Source: Streptococcus australis
Lineage (GTDB): Bacteria > Bacillota > Bacilli > Lactobacillales > Streptococcaceae
Assembly (NCBI RefSeq): GCF_901543175.1
Contig: NZ_LR594040.1
Coordinates: 620,001-684,000 of the forward strand
Direction: 5' to 3'
DNA length: 64,000 bases
Shown: positions 46,501 through 54,323 of the stretch, piece by piece
How positions within the stretch are numbered: the first letter of the stretch is position 1
Layout of the letters: each line of letters begins with the position of its first letter
Made by a program: the position numbers and the translations under genes
The notes under the pieces: model-generated
Database searches by the model: none
Told to the model about the DNA's origin: nothing
Seen by the model: only the letters and a program-made list of their open reading frames with translations

Positions 46501-49500
46501 AATCCTGATTTCGTATTACCAGATCATATCACCAAGTTGACTCCGAAAAACCCAATTGATTATAAGATGGGCGGTCTGTTCCTTACAGAAGTAGACGCTG
46601 AGCAACCAAGTGAAACGACTTATGTTGACAAAGCAAACAAGGTAACTTGGACATTTGCAGGATACGATAAAGAAAAAATCGTTGTAGCAAAAGGTAGACA
46701 GACTTTCCTTGGAAGCTGGGTGCCTACTCCAAATCCAGAATATGTATTCAAATCTTCTAAAGCAGGTGTTCCATTGCCACAAAGTATTTTGGGAATGCTT
46801 CCAAATGATGAGGCTTCTTATAAGGTTGGTGACACCATTGTAGCCAAACAACCTGATAAAGAATCAGTAGTTGAAGAAGAAAAAGATTATGTCTGGACCT
46901 TCAAAGGTTACGATCAGAAGAATGCGACGTATAATGGCAAGCGCGTGACATTCACAGGTATCTGGGAAGTAACGCCTAGACCGCATCATGTAAGCTATAC
47001 TTTTGTAAGCATTACGGCTGGTGTTGATTTGCCTGAATTTATCCAGAAGAAAGCACCAAAAGATAGCTCAAGCTATTACAACACGCAAAAAGTTGTACCA
47101 GAAGAGCCGACAACAAAGACCTACACAGATAGTGTGAACGACGGCACATGGACCTTCAAGGGTTACGACGCAGCTAGCGCCGTTGTCAACAAGGCAGATG
47201 TAGAGTTTGTAGGTAAGTGGGCCTTCGAAGCCAACAAGTATCAAGCTACTTACCGCTTCGAGAGCGAGACAGCAGATAAAGCTCTTCCAACAGCCATCGC
47301 AGATTTGACACCAAGCGACAGTGCAACATATGTGAATGGTGATACTGTTTCCGCTCAGCAACCAGCACAAACGACTTACACAGATACTGTGAACGATGGC
47401 ACTTGGACCTTCAAGGGTTACGACGCAGCTAGCGCCGTTGTCAACAAGGCAGATGTAAAGTTTGTAGGAAAATGGGTCTTTGAAGCCAACAAGTACCAAG
47501 CTACTTACAGCTTCGCAAGCGCCACAGCAGGTAAAGCACTTCCAGCAGCCATCACAGATTTGACACCAAGCGACAGTGCAACTTATGTGAATGGTAACTC
47601 TATTTCCGCTCAGCAACCATCTCAAACCACCTACACAGACCCAGTGAATGATGGCACATGGACCTTCAAGGGTTACGGCGCAGCTAGCGCCGTTGTCAAC
47701 AAGGCTGATGTAGAGTTTGTAGGTAAATGGTCCTTCGAAGCCAACAAGTATCAAGCTACTTACAGCTTCGCAAGCGCAACATCAGGTAAGCAACTTCCAG
47801 CAGCCATCGCCGCATTGACCCCAAGCGACAGTGCAACTTATGAAAATGGTAATACTGTTTCCGCTAAGCAACCATCTCAAACCACATACGCAGATACTGT
47901 GAATGATGGCACTTGGACCTTCAAGGGCTATGACGCAGCTAGCGCCGTTGTCAACAAGGGTGATGTAGAGTTTGTAGGAAAATGGGCCTTTGTAGCTAAC
48001 AAGTATCAAGCTACTTACAGCTTCGCAAGCGCAACGGCAGGTAAGCAACTTCCAGCAGGTATCGCAACACTGCTTCCAAGTGACAGTACAACTTATGAAA
48101 ATGGTAATAGTGTTTCCGCTAAGCAACCATCTCAAATCACATACACAGATACTGTGAACGACGGCACATGGACCTTCAAGGGTTACGACGCAGCTAGCGC
48201 CGTTGTCAACAAGGCAGATGTAGAGTTTGTAGGTAAGTGGGCCTTTGTAGCTAACAAGTACCAAGCTACTTATCGCTTCGAGAGCGAAGGAACAAGTAAA
48301 GCACTTCCAGCAGCTATCACAGATTTGACCCCAAGCGACAGTGCAACATATGTGAATGGTGATTCTGTTTCCGCTCAACAACCAGCGCAAACGACCTACA
48401 CAGATACTGTGAACGATGGCACTTGGACCTTCAAGGGTTATGACGCAGCTAGCGCCGTTGTCAACAAGGCTGATGTAGAGTTTGTAGGTAAGTGGTCCTT
48501 TGAAGCCAACAAGTACCAAGCTACTTACAGCTTTGCAAGCGCAACAGCAGGTAAGCAACTTCCAGCCGGTATCGCAACGCTGCTTCCAAGCGACAGTGCA
48601 ACTTATGAAAATGGTAATACTGTTTCCGCTCAACAACCAGCGCAAACGACCTACACAGATACTGTGAACGATGGCACTTGGACCTTCAAAGGTTACGACA
48701 CAGCTAGCGCCGTTGTCAACAAGGCTAATGTAGAGTTTGTAGGTAAGTGGACCTTTAAAGCCAACAAGTACCAAGCTACTTACAGCTTCGCAAGCGCAAC
48801 AGCAGGTAAGCAACTTCCAGCAGCCATCGTCGCATGGACCCCAAGCGACAGTGCAACTTATGAAAATGGTAATACTGTTTCCGCTCAACAACCGGCGCAA
48901 ACCACATACACAGATACTGTGAATGATGGTACATGGATCTTCAAGGGTTACGACACAGCTAGCGCCGTTGTCAACAAGGCTGATGTAGAGTTTGTAGGTA
49001 AGTGGACCTTTGAAGCCAACAAGTACCAAGCTACTTATCGCTTCGAGAGCGCCACAGCAGGTAAGCAACTTCCAGCAGGTATCGCAACGCTGCTTCCAAG
49101 CGACAGTGCAACATATGTGAATGGTGATTCTGTTTCAGCTCAGCAACCATCTCAAACCACCTACACAGATACTGTGAATGATGGCACTTGGACCTTCAAG
49201 GGTTATGACACAGCTAGCGCCGTTGTCAACAAGGCTGATGTAGAGTTTGTAGGTAAATGGGAATTCAAGGCGAATCCGACAAATGCGGAAACTTTTACGC
49301 CTCAGGTAACGGAAGAAACTATCAAGGTTGGTCAAACACCTGACTTGACCGATAATGTGACGAACTTGCCAAGCCTTCCAGCTGGCACTAAGGTAGTTGA
49401 TATCACACCTGCGGGTCAAATAGATACTACAAAACCAGGTACTTATAGCGGTACAGTTCGTGTTGATTATCCAGATGGTTCTTCTGCTGAAGTTTCTGTA

Positions 49501-50319
49501 CCAGTTAATGTTTTGCCTGCACCGGTAACTGAAACCTATAAAGTGACTTACCGCTTCGAAAGTGCCACGGTAGACAGCAACCTGCCAGCAGAAGTATTGA
49601 GCTTACTTCCGCAAAGTGGAACATATACGACAAGTACTTCTGCAGCAATTACTTTTGTTCCAGAAGCACCGATGCCTGTAGAAGTTGCTGTTGCAAATGG
49701 TACATGGACGTTCCTAGGTTATCAAGAAGTGGAAGAGGGAGCAAATCTAACCTTCGTCGGTAAATGGGCCTTTGAAGCTAAGCAAGCTCCTAGTTCGCAA
49801 CCGGCACCAGCGCCGCAACCGCAACCGCAGCCACAACCGGAACCAGCGCCGCAACCGCAACCGCAGCCACAACCGGAACCAGCACCACAGCCGGCACCAG
49901 CGCCGCAGCCGCAACCGCAGCCACAACCGGAACCACAACCACAACCAGTTCCGCAACCACAGCCAGCACCAGCACCGCAGCCACAACCGCAGCCACAACC
50001 GCAGCCACAGCCGGAGCCAGCACCGCAACCACAACCACAACCAGTTCCGCAACCACAGCCGGCACCTCAACCAAATCCAGTTCCACCAGTGAATCCAGGA
50101 GAAGAGCAGGGGGCTGATAATAATCAGGCAAATAGACTTCAACCAAGAAAACCTGAAGAGAATCCACCAGTTCAAAGTCCAGCAGGAGAAAAGGTAAAAC
50201 AAGCTACATTGCCAAATACAGGTAGCACTGCACCGCTTTCACTCATTGGACTAATGACAAGCTCTCTTCTTGCAGGTCTAGGAGCACTACTTTTTGGTCG
50301 CAAGCGGAAAGATGATTAA
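43555..50319 (+). CDS. Giant YSIRK/LPXTG surface protein with ~20 SHIRT-type repeats (periscope adhesin)
   Basis: 2254 residues. A YSIRK signal (YSIRKLSVATVSLAIGF, residues ~11-27) targets secretion to the septum. A Gln/Ala/Thr-rich stalk and a short helical region (~122-185) follow. From about residue 202, ~80-110-residue SHIRT-type repeats recur, each ending in a WTF-GYD...FVGKW-like strand. The first ~11 are strongly divergent, eight (1228-1907) are near-identical 85-residue units, then comes a Rib-like domain (~1911-1993), one more SHIRT unit (~1994-2077), a Pro/Gln-rich wall-spanning stretch (~2082-2182) and LPNTG at 2219-2223 with membrane segment and RKRKDD tail. SHIRT arrays in S. gordonii Sgo_0707 form a stiff rod whose repeat number varies between strains. 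No ligand-binding head domain is recognisable before the repeats. Confidence 0.93.
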   Translation: MFFQDREIKYSIRKLSVATVSLAIGFLFAPAALGAAQVAQADELVAAEQVENKAENQVSVGSSATEQAEPQKESQVALKSTASEVAETSQATDSTAFKNAQPATGTSQPATTTAQPASANASLNKSTLENYLKNLRSKDFSSKTDDSLEILNGVMTAADGVLQTATKQEEIDKVYRNLVTFVNSGLRDKNPKVIPDKDKTPHSALYEFESATPGKTTPLALNYLKPEDTKIYKKGDKVKAIQPTETTYVENDGSGRWTFKGYDYDSQVIDKDDVYFTGKWEYTPTPYKATYRAVNGSPGKTPPPYVANWSPEDKRRFAEGEVVKAQEFHWVFYTSEEFPNRKGYWALTGFDAPSKVVNNGDVEFVGTWKYFEDVIVSYKAVNEQDWENFYKLPSSPKTSNYDKYRLPLPKEIKDLESKLYDYKLSLNQFDQRNKYLPKDILDTLAALYRYDEVQGVYKPFYDAEHEGNWTFEEDIVDLTFNRELERAATYGELPKVTMPLTFTFKPVPRKPTYEFISGTAGKALPAEINNLKPVYAPSEWTYMDRKTYPKGKDIVQSVKPLNDSYYDAANGGTWNFSGYDFDKKPVSDWEHDGWNLKFTGTWTFTPGTYPENYKFVSKDPSLSLPEEITTYIPSTGKNYSNGDTVLATAPLKTTYMDFENKGTWKFEGYDANSKVVNQDKVLFTGTWSFTPHRDKTVSFDFVSDTPGKTIPDDLKAQIPAPITTSPSDYSDNVYNEIQYLSSYVDNENDGTWVPQQIPQRKEDVEKPADDEDSTYTVHWKFEPTKHSVYYDFYTDSKDDSGQTIYPPSTLYDLITYEREFVKGEKARVKMPSKTRFEDPDGRGTWVFDDYYEDDNTTISPRVKTVENADVTFRGKWILVPTDQADKIYRLEYKFTNSTPAYPLPSKIRDMLPAGTDFVARADDYKDASKLDTSTVTVPTGTWTFHGFDADKYGKAIAGTQVKTITGSWSFTPNGIDYQFQSTNPDFVLPDHITKLTPKNPIDYKMGGLFLTEVDAEQPSETTYVDKANKVTWTFAGYDKEKIVVAKGRQTFLGSWVPTPNPEYVFKSSKAGVPLPQSILGMLPNDEASYKVGDTIVAKQPDKESVVEEEKDYVWTFKGYDQKNATYNGKRVTFTGIWEVTPRPHHVSYTFVSITAGVDLPEFIQKKAPKDSSSYYNTQKVVPEEPTTKTYTDSVNDGTWTFKGYDAASAVVNKADVEFVGKWAFEANKYQATYRFESETADKALPTAIADLTPSDSATYVNGDTVSAQQPAQTTYTDTVNDGTWTFKGYDAASAVVNKADVKFVGKWVFEANKYQATYSFASATAGKALPAAITDLTPSDSATYVNGNSISAQQPSQTTYTDPVNDGTWTFKGYGAASAVVNKADVEFVGKWSFEANKYQATYSFASATSGKQLPAAIAALTPSDSATYENGNTVSAKQPSQTTYADTVNDGTWTFKGYDAASAVVNKGDVEFVGKWAFVANKYQATYSFASATAGKQLPAGIATLLPSDSTTYENGNSVSAKQPSQITYTDTVNDGTWTFKGYDAASAVVNKADVEFVGKWAFVANKYQATYRFESEGTSKALPAAITDLTPSDSATYVNGDSVSAQQPAQTTYTDTVNDGTWTFKGYDAASAVVNKADVEFVGKWSFEANKYQATYSFASATAGKQLPAGIATLLPSDSATYENGNTVSAQQPAQTTYTDTVNDGTWTFKGYDTASAVVNKANVEFVGKWTFKANKYQATYSFASATAGKQLPAAIVAWTPSDSATYENGNTVSAQQPAQTTYTDTVNDGTWIFKGYDTASAVVNKADVEFVGKWTFEANKYQATYRFESATAGKQLPAGIATLLPSDSATYVNGDSVSAQQPSQTTYTDTVNDGTWTFKGYDTASAVVNKADVEFVGKWEFKANPTNAETFTPQVTEETIKVGQTPDLTDNVTNLPSLPAGTKVVDITPAGQIDTTKPGTYSGTVRVDYPDGSSAEVSVPVNVLPAPVTETYKVTYRFESATVDSNLPAEVLSLLPQSGTYTTSTSAAITFVPEAPMPVEVAVANGTWTFLGYQEVEEGANLTFVGKWAFEAKQAPSSQPAPAPQPQPQPQPEPAPQPQPQPQPEPAPQPAPAPQPQPQPQPEPQPQPVPQPQPAPAPQPQPQPQPQPQPEPAPQPQPQPVPQPQPAPQPNPVPPVNPGEEQGADNNQANRLQPRKPEENPPVQSPAGEKVKQATLPNTGSTAPLSLIGLMTSSLLAGLGALLFGRKRKDD
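47236..49275 (+). repeat. Eight tandem 255-bp SHIRT units
   Basis: Each unit begins with the codons for KYQATY and encodes 85 residues. Unit starts are spaced exactly 255 bases apart (47236, 47491, ... 49021). Variation is patchwork: YRFES/YSFAS, YVNGD/YENGN, AAI/AGIATL and DAAS/DTAS alternate among units, which suggests recombination between them. Confidence 0.95.
49797..50095 (+). repeat. Pro-Gln/Pro-Ala coding repeat
   Basis: An array of CCR-CAR and CCR-GCR codons encodes a PQPQPAPAPQPEP stretch of about 100 residues. It spans the wall between the last SHIRT domain and the sorting signal and is prone to length change. Confidence 0.9.
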
Positions 50320-50416
50320 GTACTGATTTTATCTAGAGTATATCGACTTTTATAAGATTATTAAGCAGGTAGTTGACTGTTTGACAAATCGATCTGAGTC
50401 ACAAGCTTTGAGGCTG

Positions 50417-50446
50417 AGAGAAGACTAATTTGGTCTTCTCTTTTTC
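50417..50446 (+). terminator. Terminator after the SHIRT protein gene
   Basis: GAGAAGAC / GTCTTCTC stem with T5. The rest of 50320-50560 shows no gene. Confidence 0.8.
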
Positions 50447-50601
50447 TCTTTTTGTATTTTTGTTAGAAATCAAATGTTTAATTTCAAGTCTAAGAGTGGT
50501 ATTTGGAGAAATTGAGAGCCTTGTGATAGGCCAGAGGAGTTGGACTACTGAAAATGTTCAAAATATGGTATAATGGTTAGATGAATAGAATCGAGGATAA
50601 T

Positions 50602-51945
50602 ATGTCATTTACGAAATTTCAGTTAAAAAACTATATAGAAAAGGCTTTGGAGGAGTTGAATTTTACAACTCCTACCGAAGTTCAGGAAAAGTTAATTCCC
50701 ATTGTCTTGGCAGGTCGTGATTTGGTCGGTGAGTCAAAAACAGGTTCAGGAAAGACCCACACTTTTTTGCTCCCCATTTTCCAGCAATTGGATGAAAAAA
50801 GTGATAGTGTGCAAGCGGTCATTACTGCTCCAAGTCGTGAGTTAGCTACTCAAATCTATCAAGCGGCTCGTCAGATTGCAGCCCACTCAGATGTCGAAGT
50901 CCGTGTGGTCAACTATGTTGGTGGTACGGACAAGGCTCGTCAGATTGATAAGCTCGCGAGCAATCAGCCCCACATTGTCATCGGGACTCCAGGTCGTATC
51001 TATGACCTGGTCAAATCTGGTGATTTGGCTATTCACAAGGCCAAGACCTTTGTTGTCGATGAAGCCGATATGACCTTGGATATGGGGTTCTTGGAGACAG
51101 TCGATAAAATTGCAGGAAGTCTTCCTAAGGACTTGCAATTCATGGTCTTTTCAGCAACTATTCCACAGAAGTTGCAACCGTTCCTGAAAAAATACTTGTC
51201 AAATCCTGTTATGGAAAAAATCAAAACAAAAACAGTCATCTCTGATACCATTGATAACTGGTTGATTTCGACCAAGGGACGCGACAAGAATGCTCAGATT
51301 TATGAATTGACTCAGGTCATGCAACCTTATCTGGCTATGATTTTTGTAAATACCAAAACGCGTGCGGATGAATTGCATACATACCTAACAGCTCAAGGTT
51401 TAAAAGTAGCTAAGATTCATGGGGATATTGCTCCTCGTGAACGTAAGCGGATCATGAATCAGGTGAAAAATCTCGATTTTGAGTACATTGTCGCAACGGA
51501 CTTAGCAGCGCGTGGAATTGACATTGAAGGTGTCAGTCATGTCATTAATGACGCGATTCCGCAGGACTTATCTTTCTTTGTACACCGTGTTGGACGGACT
51601 GGACGTAATGGTCTACCTGGTACAGCTATTACCCTTTACCAGCCAAGTGATGACTCGGATATCCGTGAGTTGGAAAAATTAGGAATCAAGTTTATTCCTA
51701 AGATGGTCAAAGACGGAGAGTTCCAAGATACCTACGATCGTGATCGTCGTGCCAACCGTGAAAAGAAGCAGGATAAACTTGATATTGAAATGATTGGCTT
51801 GGTTAAAAAGAAAAAGAAAAAAATCAAACCAGGCTATAAGAAGAAGATTCAATGGGCGGTGGATGAAAAACGTCGCAAAACCAAGCGTGCTGAAAATCGT
51901 GCACGTGGTCGTGCCGAGCGTAAAGCCAAACGCCAAACATTTTAA
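50602..51945 (+). CDS. cshB: DEAD-box ATP-dependent RNA helicase (CshB-like)
   Basis: 447 residues from ATG 50602, which follows GAGG. The ATG at 50581 coincides with the start site expected from TATAAT 50569-50574 and has no leader, so it is less likely. Helicase motifs in order: Q-motif region, SKTGSGKT (Walker A), PSRELA, TPGR, DEAD (VVDEADMTLDMGF), SAT, and HRVGRTGR. The C-terminus is very basic (KKKKKKIKPGYKKK to the end) and probably binds rRNA. Such enzymes help ribosome assembly and mRNA decay, especially in the cold. Confidence 0.93.
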   Translation: MSFTKFQLKNYIEKALEELNFTTPTEVQEKLIPIVLAGRDLVGESKTGSGKTHTFLLPIFQQLDEKSDSVQAVITAPSRELATQIYQAARQIAAHSDVEVRVVNYVGGTDKARQIDKLASNQPHIVIGTPGRIYDLVKSGDLAIHKAKTFVVDEADMTLDMGFLETVDKIAGSLPKDLQFMVFSATIPQKLQPFLKKYLSNPVMEKIKTKTVISDTIDNWLISTKGRDKNAQIYELTQVMQPYLAMIFVNTKTRADELHTYLTAQGLKVAKIHGDIAPRERKRIMNQVKNLDFEYIVATDLAARGIDIEGVSHVINDAIPQDLSFFVHRVGRTGRNGLPGTAITLYQPSDDSDIRELEKLGIKFIPKMVKDGEFQDTYDRDRRANREKKQDKLDIEMIGLVKKKKKKIKPGYKKKIQWAVDEKRRKTKRAENRARGRAERKAKRQTF

Positions 51946-51955
51946 GGACAAAATT

Positions 51956-51976
51956 GGAGCTGTATGGCTCCTTTTT
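51956..51976 (+). terminator. Terminator after the helicase gene
   Basis: GGAGC / GCTCC stem followed by T5. Confidence 0.65.
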
Positions 51977-52026
51977 CTAACTTCGTTTTATGAATTTTCA
52001 AAAATACTGCAAAAAAAAATAAAAAG

Positions 52027-52119
52027 TGGTATAATGATAAGGTTATATAGTCCCGATAAGATGGTAGAAATTTCTATCAGTACTTTGTAACTCTATAACA
52101 ATATTTTTTAAGGGGGGAC
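52027..52119 (+). promoter_or_regulatory. metK promoter and SMK-box (SAM-III) riboswitch
   Basis: An extended -10 (TGGTATAAT, 52027-52035) precedes the leader. From 52050, GTCCCG and GATGG are followed by a stem (GGTAG / CTATC) and the conserved CTTTGTAAC, as in the SMK box. The GGGAC of the ribosome site (52115-52119) can pair with GTCCC (52050-52054). In known SMK boxes SAM stabilises this pairing and blocks translation of SAM synthetase. Confidence 0.9.
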
Positions 52120-52125
52120 ATTTTT

Positions 52126-53316
52126 ATGTCAGAACGTAAATTATTCACGTCTGAATCTGTATCTGAGGGGCATCCAGATAAGATTGCAGACCAAATTTCA
52201 GATGCGATTTTGGATGCTATTTTAGCAAAGGATCCAGAGGCGCACGTTGCTGCTGAGACAGCTGTATACACTGGTTCTGTCCACGTTTTTGGTGAAATTT
52301 CTACAAATGCCTATGTGGATATTAACCGCGTGGTTCGTGATACCATTGCAGAGATTGGTTATACGAATGCAGAATATGGTTTTTCTGCGGAAACAGTTGG
52401 AGTTCATCCGTCACTTGTTGAGCAGTCACCAGATATTGCTCAAGGGGTTAACGAAGCCTTGGAGGTTCGTGGAAATGCAGATCAAGATCCGCTTGACTTG
52501 ATTGGAGCGGGTGACCAAGGTCTCATGTTTGGATTTGCAGTGGATGAGACAGAGGAACTCATGCCATTGCCAATTTCACTTAGTCACAAACTGGTTCGTC
52601 GTTTGGCAGAACTTCGCAAGTCTGGTGAAATCAGCTATCTCCGTCCAGATGCCAAATCACAAGTTACAGTTGAGTATGATGAAAATGATCGTCCAGTACG
52701 TGTGGACACAGTCGTTATTTCAACTCAGCACGACCCAGAAGTCAGCAATGAACAAATTCACAATGATGTGATTAACAAGGTTATCAAAGAGGTTATCCCA
52801 GCCTCTTACTTGGATGAGCAAACAAAATTCTTCATCAATCCGACTGGTCGTTTTGTAATCGGAGGACCTCAAGGAGACTCAGGTTTGACTGGTCGTAAGA
52901 TCATCGTGGATACGTATGGTGGCTACTCTCGTCATGGTGGTGGTGCCTTCTCTGGTAAGGATGCAACTAAGGTGGACCGTTCAGCTTCTTATGCAGCTCG
53001 CTATATTGCCAAGAATATCGTTGCAGCAGGTCTTGCTAAGAAGGCAGAAGTGCAATTGGCTTACGCTATCGGTGTTGCGCAGCCAGTTTCTGTTCGTATC
53101 GATACTTTTGGTACAGGAACAGCAGCTGAAAGCAAGCTTGAAAAAGCAGCGCGTCAAATCTTTGACCTTCGCCCAGCAGGAATTATCCAAATGCTAGACC
53201 TCAAACGTCCAATTTACCGTCAAACAGCGGCTTATGGACACATGGGACGTACAGATATTGACCTTCCGTGGGAACGTTTGGATAAGGTAGATGCTTTGAA
53301 AGAAGCTGTGAAATAA
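52126..53316 (+). CDS. metK: S-adenosylmethionine synthetase
   Basis: 396 residues, the standard length. MetK makes SAM from methionine and ATP. ATP/metal-binding [13 protein letters not shown] near residue 15, the active-site [12 protein letters not shown] near 128-139 and the P-loop [17 protein letters not shown] near 268-285 are all present. The strong AGGGGGG ribosome site is part of the SMK riboswitch, so SAM represses its own synthesis at the level of translation. A terminator follows. Confidence 0.98.
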   Translation: MSERKLFTSESVSEGHPDKIADQISDAILDAILAKDPEAHVAAETAVYTGSVHVFGEISTNAYVDINRVVRDTIAEIGYTNAEYGFSAETVGVHPSLVEQSPDIAQGVNEALEVRGNADQDPLDLIGAGDQGLMFGFAVDETEELMPLPISLSHKLVRRLAELRKSGEISYLRPDAKSQVTVEYDENDRPVRVDTVVISTQHDPEVSNEQIHNDVINKVIKEVIPASYLDEQTKFFINPTGRFVIGGPQGDSGLTGRKIIVDTYGGYSRHGGGAFSGKDATKVDRSASYAARYIAKNIVAAGLAKKAEVQLAYAIGVAQPVSVRIDTFGTGTAAESKLEKAARQIFDLRPAGIIQMLDLKRPIYRQTAAYGHMGRTDIDLPWERLDKVDALKEAVK

Positions 53317-53320
53317 AATT

Positions 53321-53351
53321 AAAAGATTGGTAGGAACTACTAATCTTTTTT
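53321..53351 (+). terminator. Terminator after metK
   Basis: AAAAGATTGGTAG / CTACTAATCTTTT (one G-U) with a GAA loop and T-run. Confidence 0.8.
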
Positions 53352-53357
53352 GCAAAA

Positions 53358-53381
53358 GAAAACCAGCTTTTGGCTGGCTTT
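53358..53381 (-). terminator. Terminator after the DUF1827 gene
   Basis: On the minus strand GAAAGCCAGC-CAAAA-GCTGGTTTTC starts right after the stop codon and ends T-rich. It faces the metK terminator. Confidence 0.75.
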
Positions 53382-53382
53382 C

Positions 53383-53682
53383 TTATTTTGTAGGAATAGA
53401 AATTTCAATCAATTTATCAGAGTAGAGGGTCTTGATATTGGCTTCATCGATCTTATCTTTATCGATTTTGCGTTTCATGAAGAAATCTTGGATGGTTTCG
53501 ATTTCTGGTTCACGAATAGCGCGGTGTTTGTTGGAAATGAGGATTTCATAGTGAAGCGGGGCTTGTGTGAAAATCACATCTGTGTTTCCAGCAGAATAGA
53601 CCTCAACAAGGGTCGCGTCAGTACTTTCTAATTGGCTTTTAACAAGTTGCGAGTGTGAATTAGTCGTGTTGATAAGCTTCAT
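53383..53682 (-). CDS. DUF1827 family protein
   Basis: 99 residues: MKLINTTNSHSQLVKSQLES, then VEVYSAGNTDVIFTQAPLHYEILISNKHRAI and a Lys/Asp-rich end. This is a small conserved streptococcal/lactococcal cytoplasmic protein (DUF1827, named from memory) without a known function. GGAGGAAC-type ribosome site upstream. It is a single gene convergent with metK. Confidence 0.85.
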   Translation of the reverse strand: MKLINTTNSHSQLVKSQLESTDATLVEVYSAGNTDVIFTQAPLHYEILISNKHRAIREPEIETIQDFFMKRKIDKDKIDEANIKTLYSDKLIEISIPTK

Positions 53683-53740
53683 AATAGTTCCTCCGATTTT
53701 CTAACTCTATTATAGCACTTTTTGGATAAAATCGTGTATT

Positions 53741-54193
53741 TTAGTCAATTCCATACTGGATTTTCCAAGCTTCAATTCCCCATTTGTGGCTACCCCGTTT
53801 GAGTTTTTCTATTGCCTCGTCAATAGGAAACCAAGCAATATGATTAAAATCTTCCAATGGTTTTTGTACTTCTTGGAAAGAAGTAGCTTCATAGAGATAA
53901 GCTGGGTTGTAGTAGTAGGTATCACGGTGACGAGAGTAGAAATACTCATCAGCTTGTCCGTAATAGCTTCCGATTTCAGCAGTAAAGCCTAGTTCCTCGA
54001 TGAGTTCTCTCTTCAGCGCTTCTTGCTGGTTTTCTCCTGCTTCAATCTCTCCACCTGGTAAGAACCAAGCACCATTGGGAGCTTGAACTAGAACGATTTG
54101 TTTTTTTTCAGGATCAGGAATAACTACGTAAACGCCATAGCGGTGCTGGTAGGTCACATTCTCTTGTTTTTCACCAAAAGTTGGGTTTGCCAT
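53741..54193 (-). CDS. Nudix hydrolase
   Basis: 150 residues from ATG 54193 (MANPTFGEKQENVTYQHRYGVY), with GAGGAAAG upstream; an in-frame ATG 21 codons earlier has no ribosome site. The Nudix box is GGEIEAGENQQEALKRELIEELGF (about residues 45-68). The N-terminal YGVYVVIPDPEKKQIVLVQAPNGAWFLPGG fits MutT-like or (di)adenosine-type Nudix enzymes; the substrate is unknown. It lies downstream of clpE's terminator on the opposite side and appears monocistronic. Confidence 0.9.
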   Translation of the reverse strand: MANPTFGEKQENVTYQHRYGVYVVIPDPEKKQIVLVQAPNGAWFLPGGEIEAGENQQEALKRELIEELGFTAEIGSYYGQADEYFYSRHRDTYYYNPAYLYEATSFQEVQKPLEDFNHIAWFPIDEAIEKLKRGSHKWGIEAWKIQYGID

Positions 54194-54277
54194 TGAACTT
54201 TCCTCGTTCTTTAGTATCTTTATTATTATCATAATGGACGAGGGGCAAGCTGTCAAGAATTTACAGTTATTTTAGTA

Positions 54278-54311
54278 AAAAAGGTGCAGAAATTGATAGA
54301 CTTTCTGCACC
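54278..54311 (-). terminator. Terminator after clpE
   Basis: GGTGCAGAAA / TTTCTGCACC, 10-bp stem, U6 on the minus strand. Confidence 0.85.
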
Positions 54312-54323
54312 TGTTAGATCGTT

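Noticed and set aside
47068-49068. Long open frames on the minus strand opposite the SHIRT array (228 and 428 codons)
   Set aside because: They arise because the 255-base unit is a multiple of three and lacks stops in that frame. The products are Cys/Leu/Val-rich periodic translations without start signals.
47236-49275. CRISPR array
   Set aside because: The repeats are 255 bases, contiguous, and code for protein; no 25-40 base repeats with spacers are seen anywhere in the window.
49747-50202. Open frames in other phases over the Pro-rich repeat
   Set aside because: Low-complexity Arg/His/Asn or Leu/Trp/Arg strings caused by the CCR/CAR codon repeat; no ribosome site.
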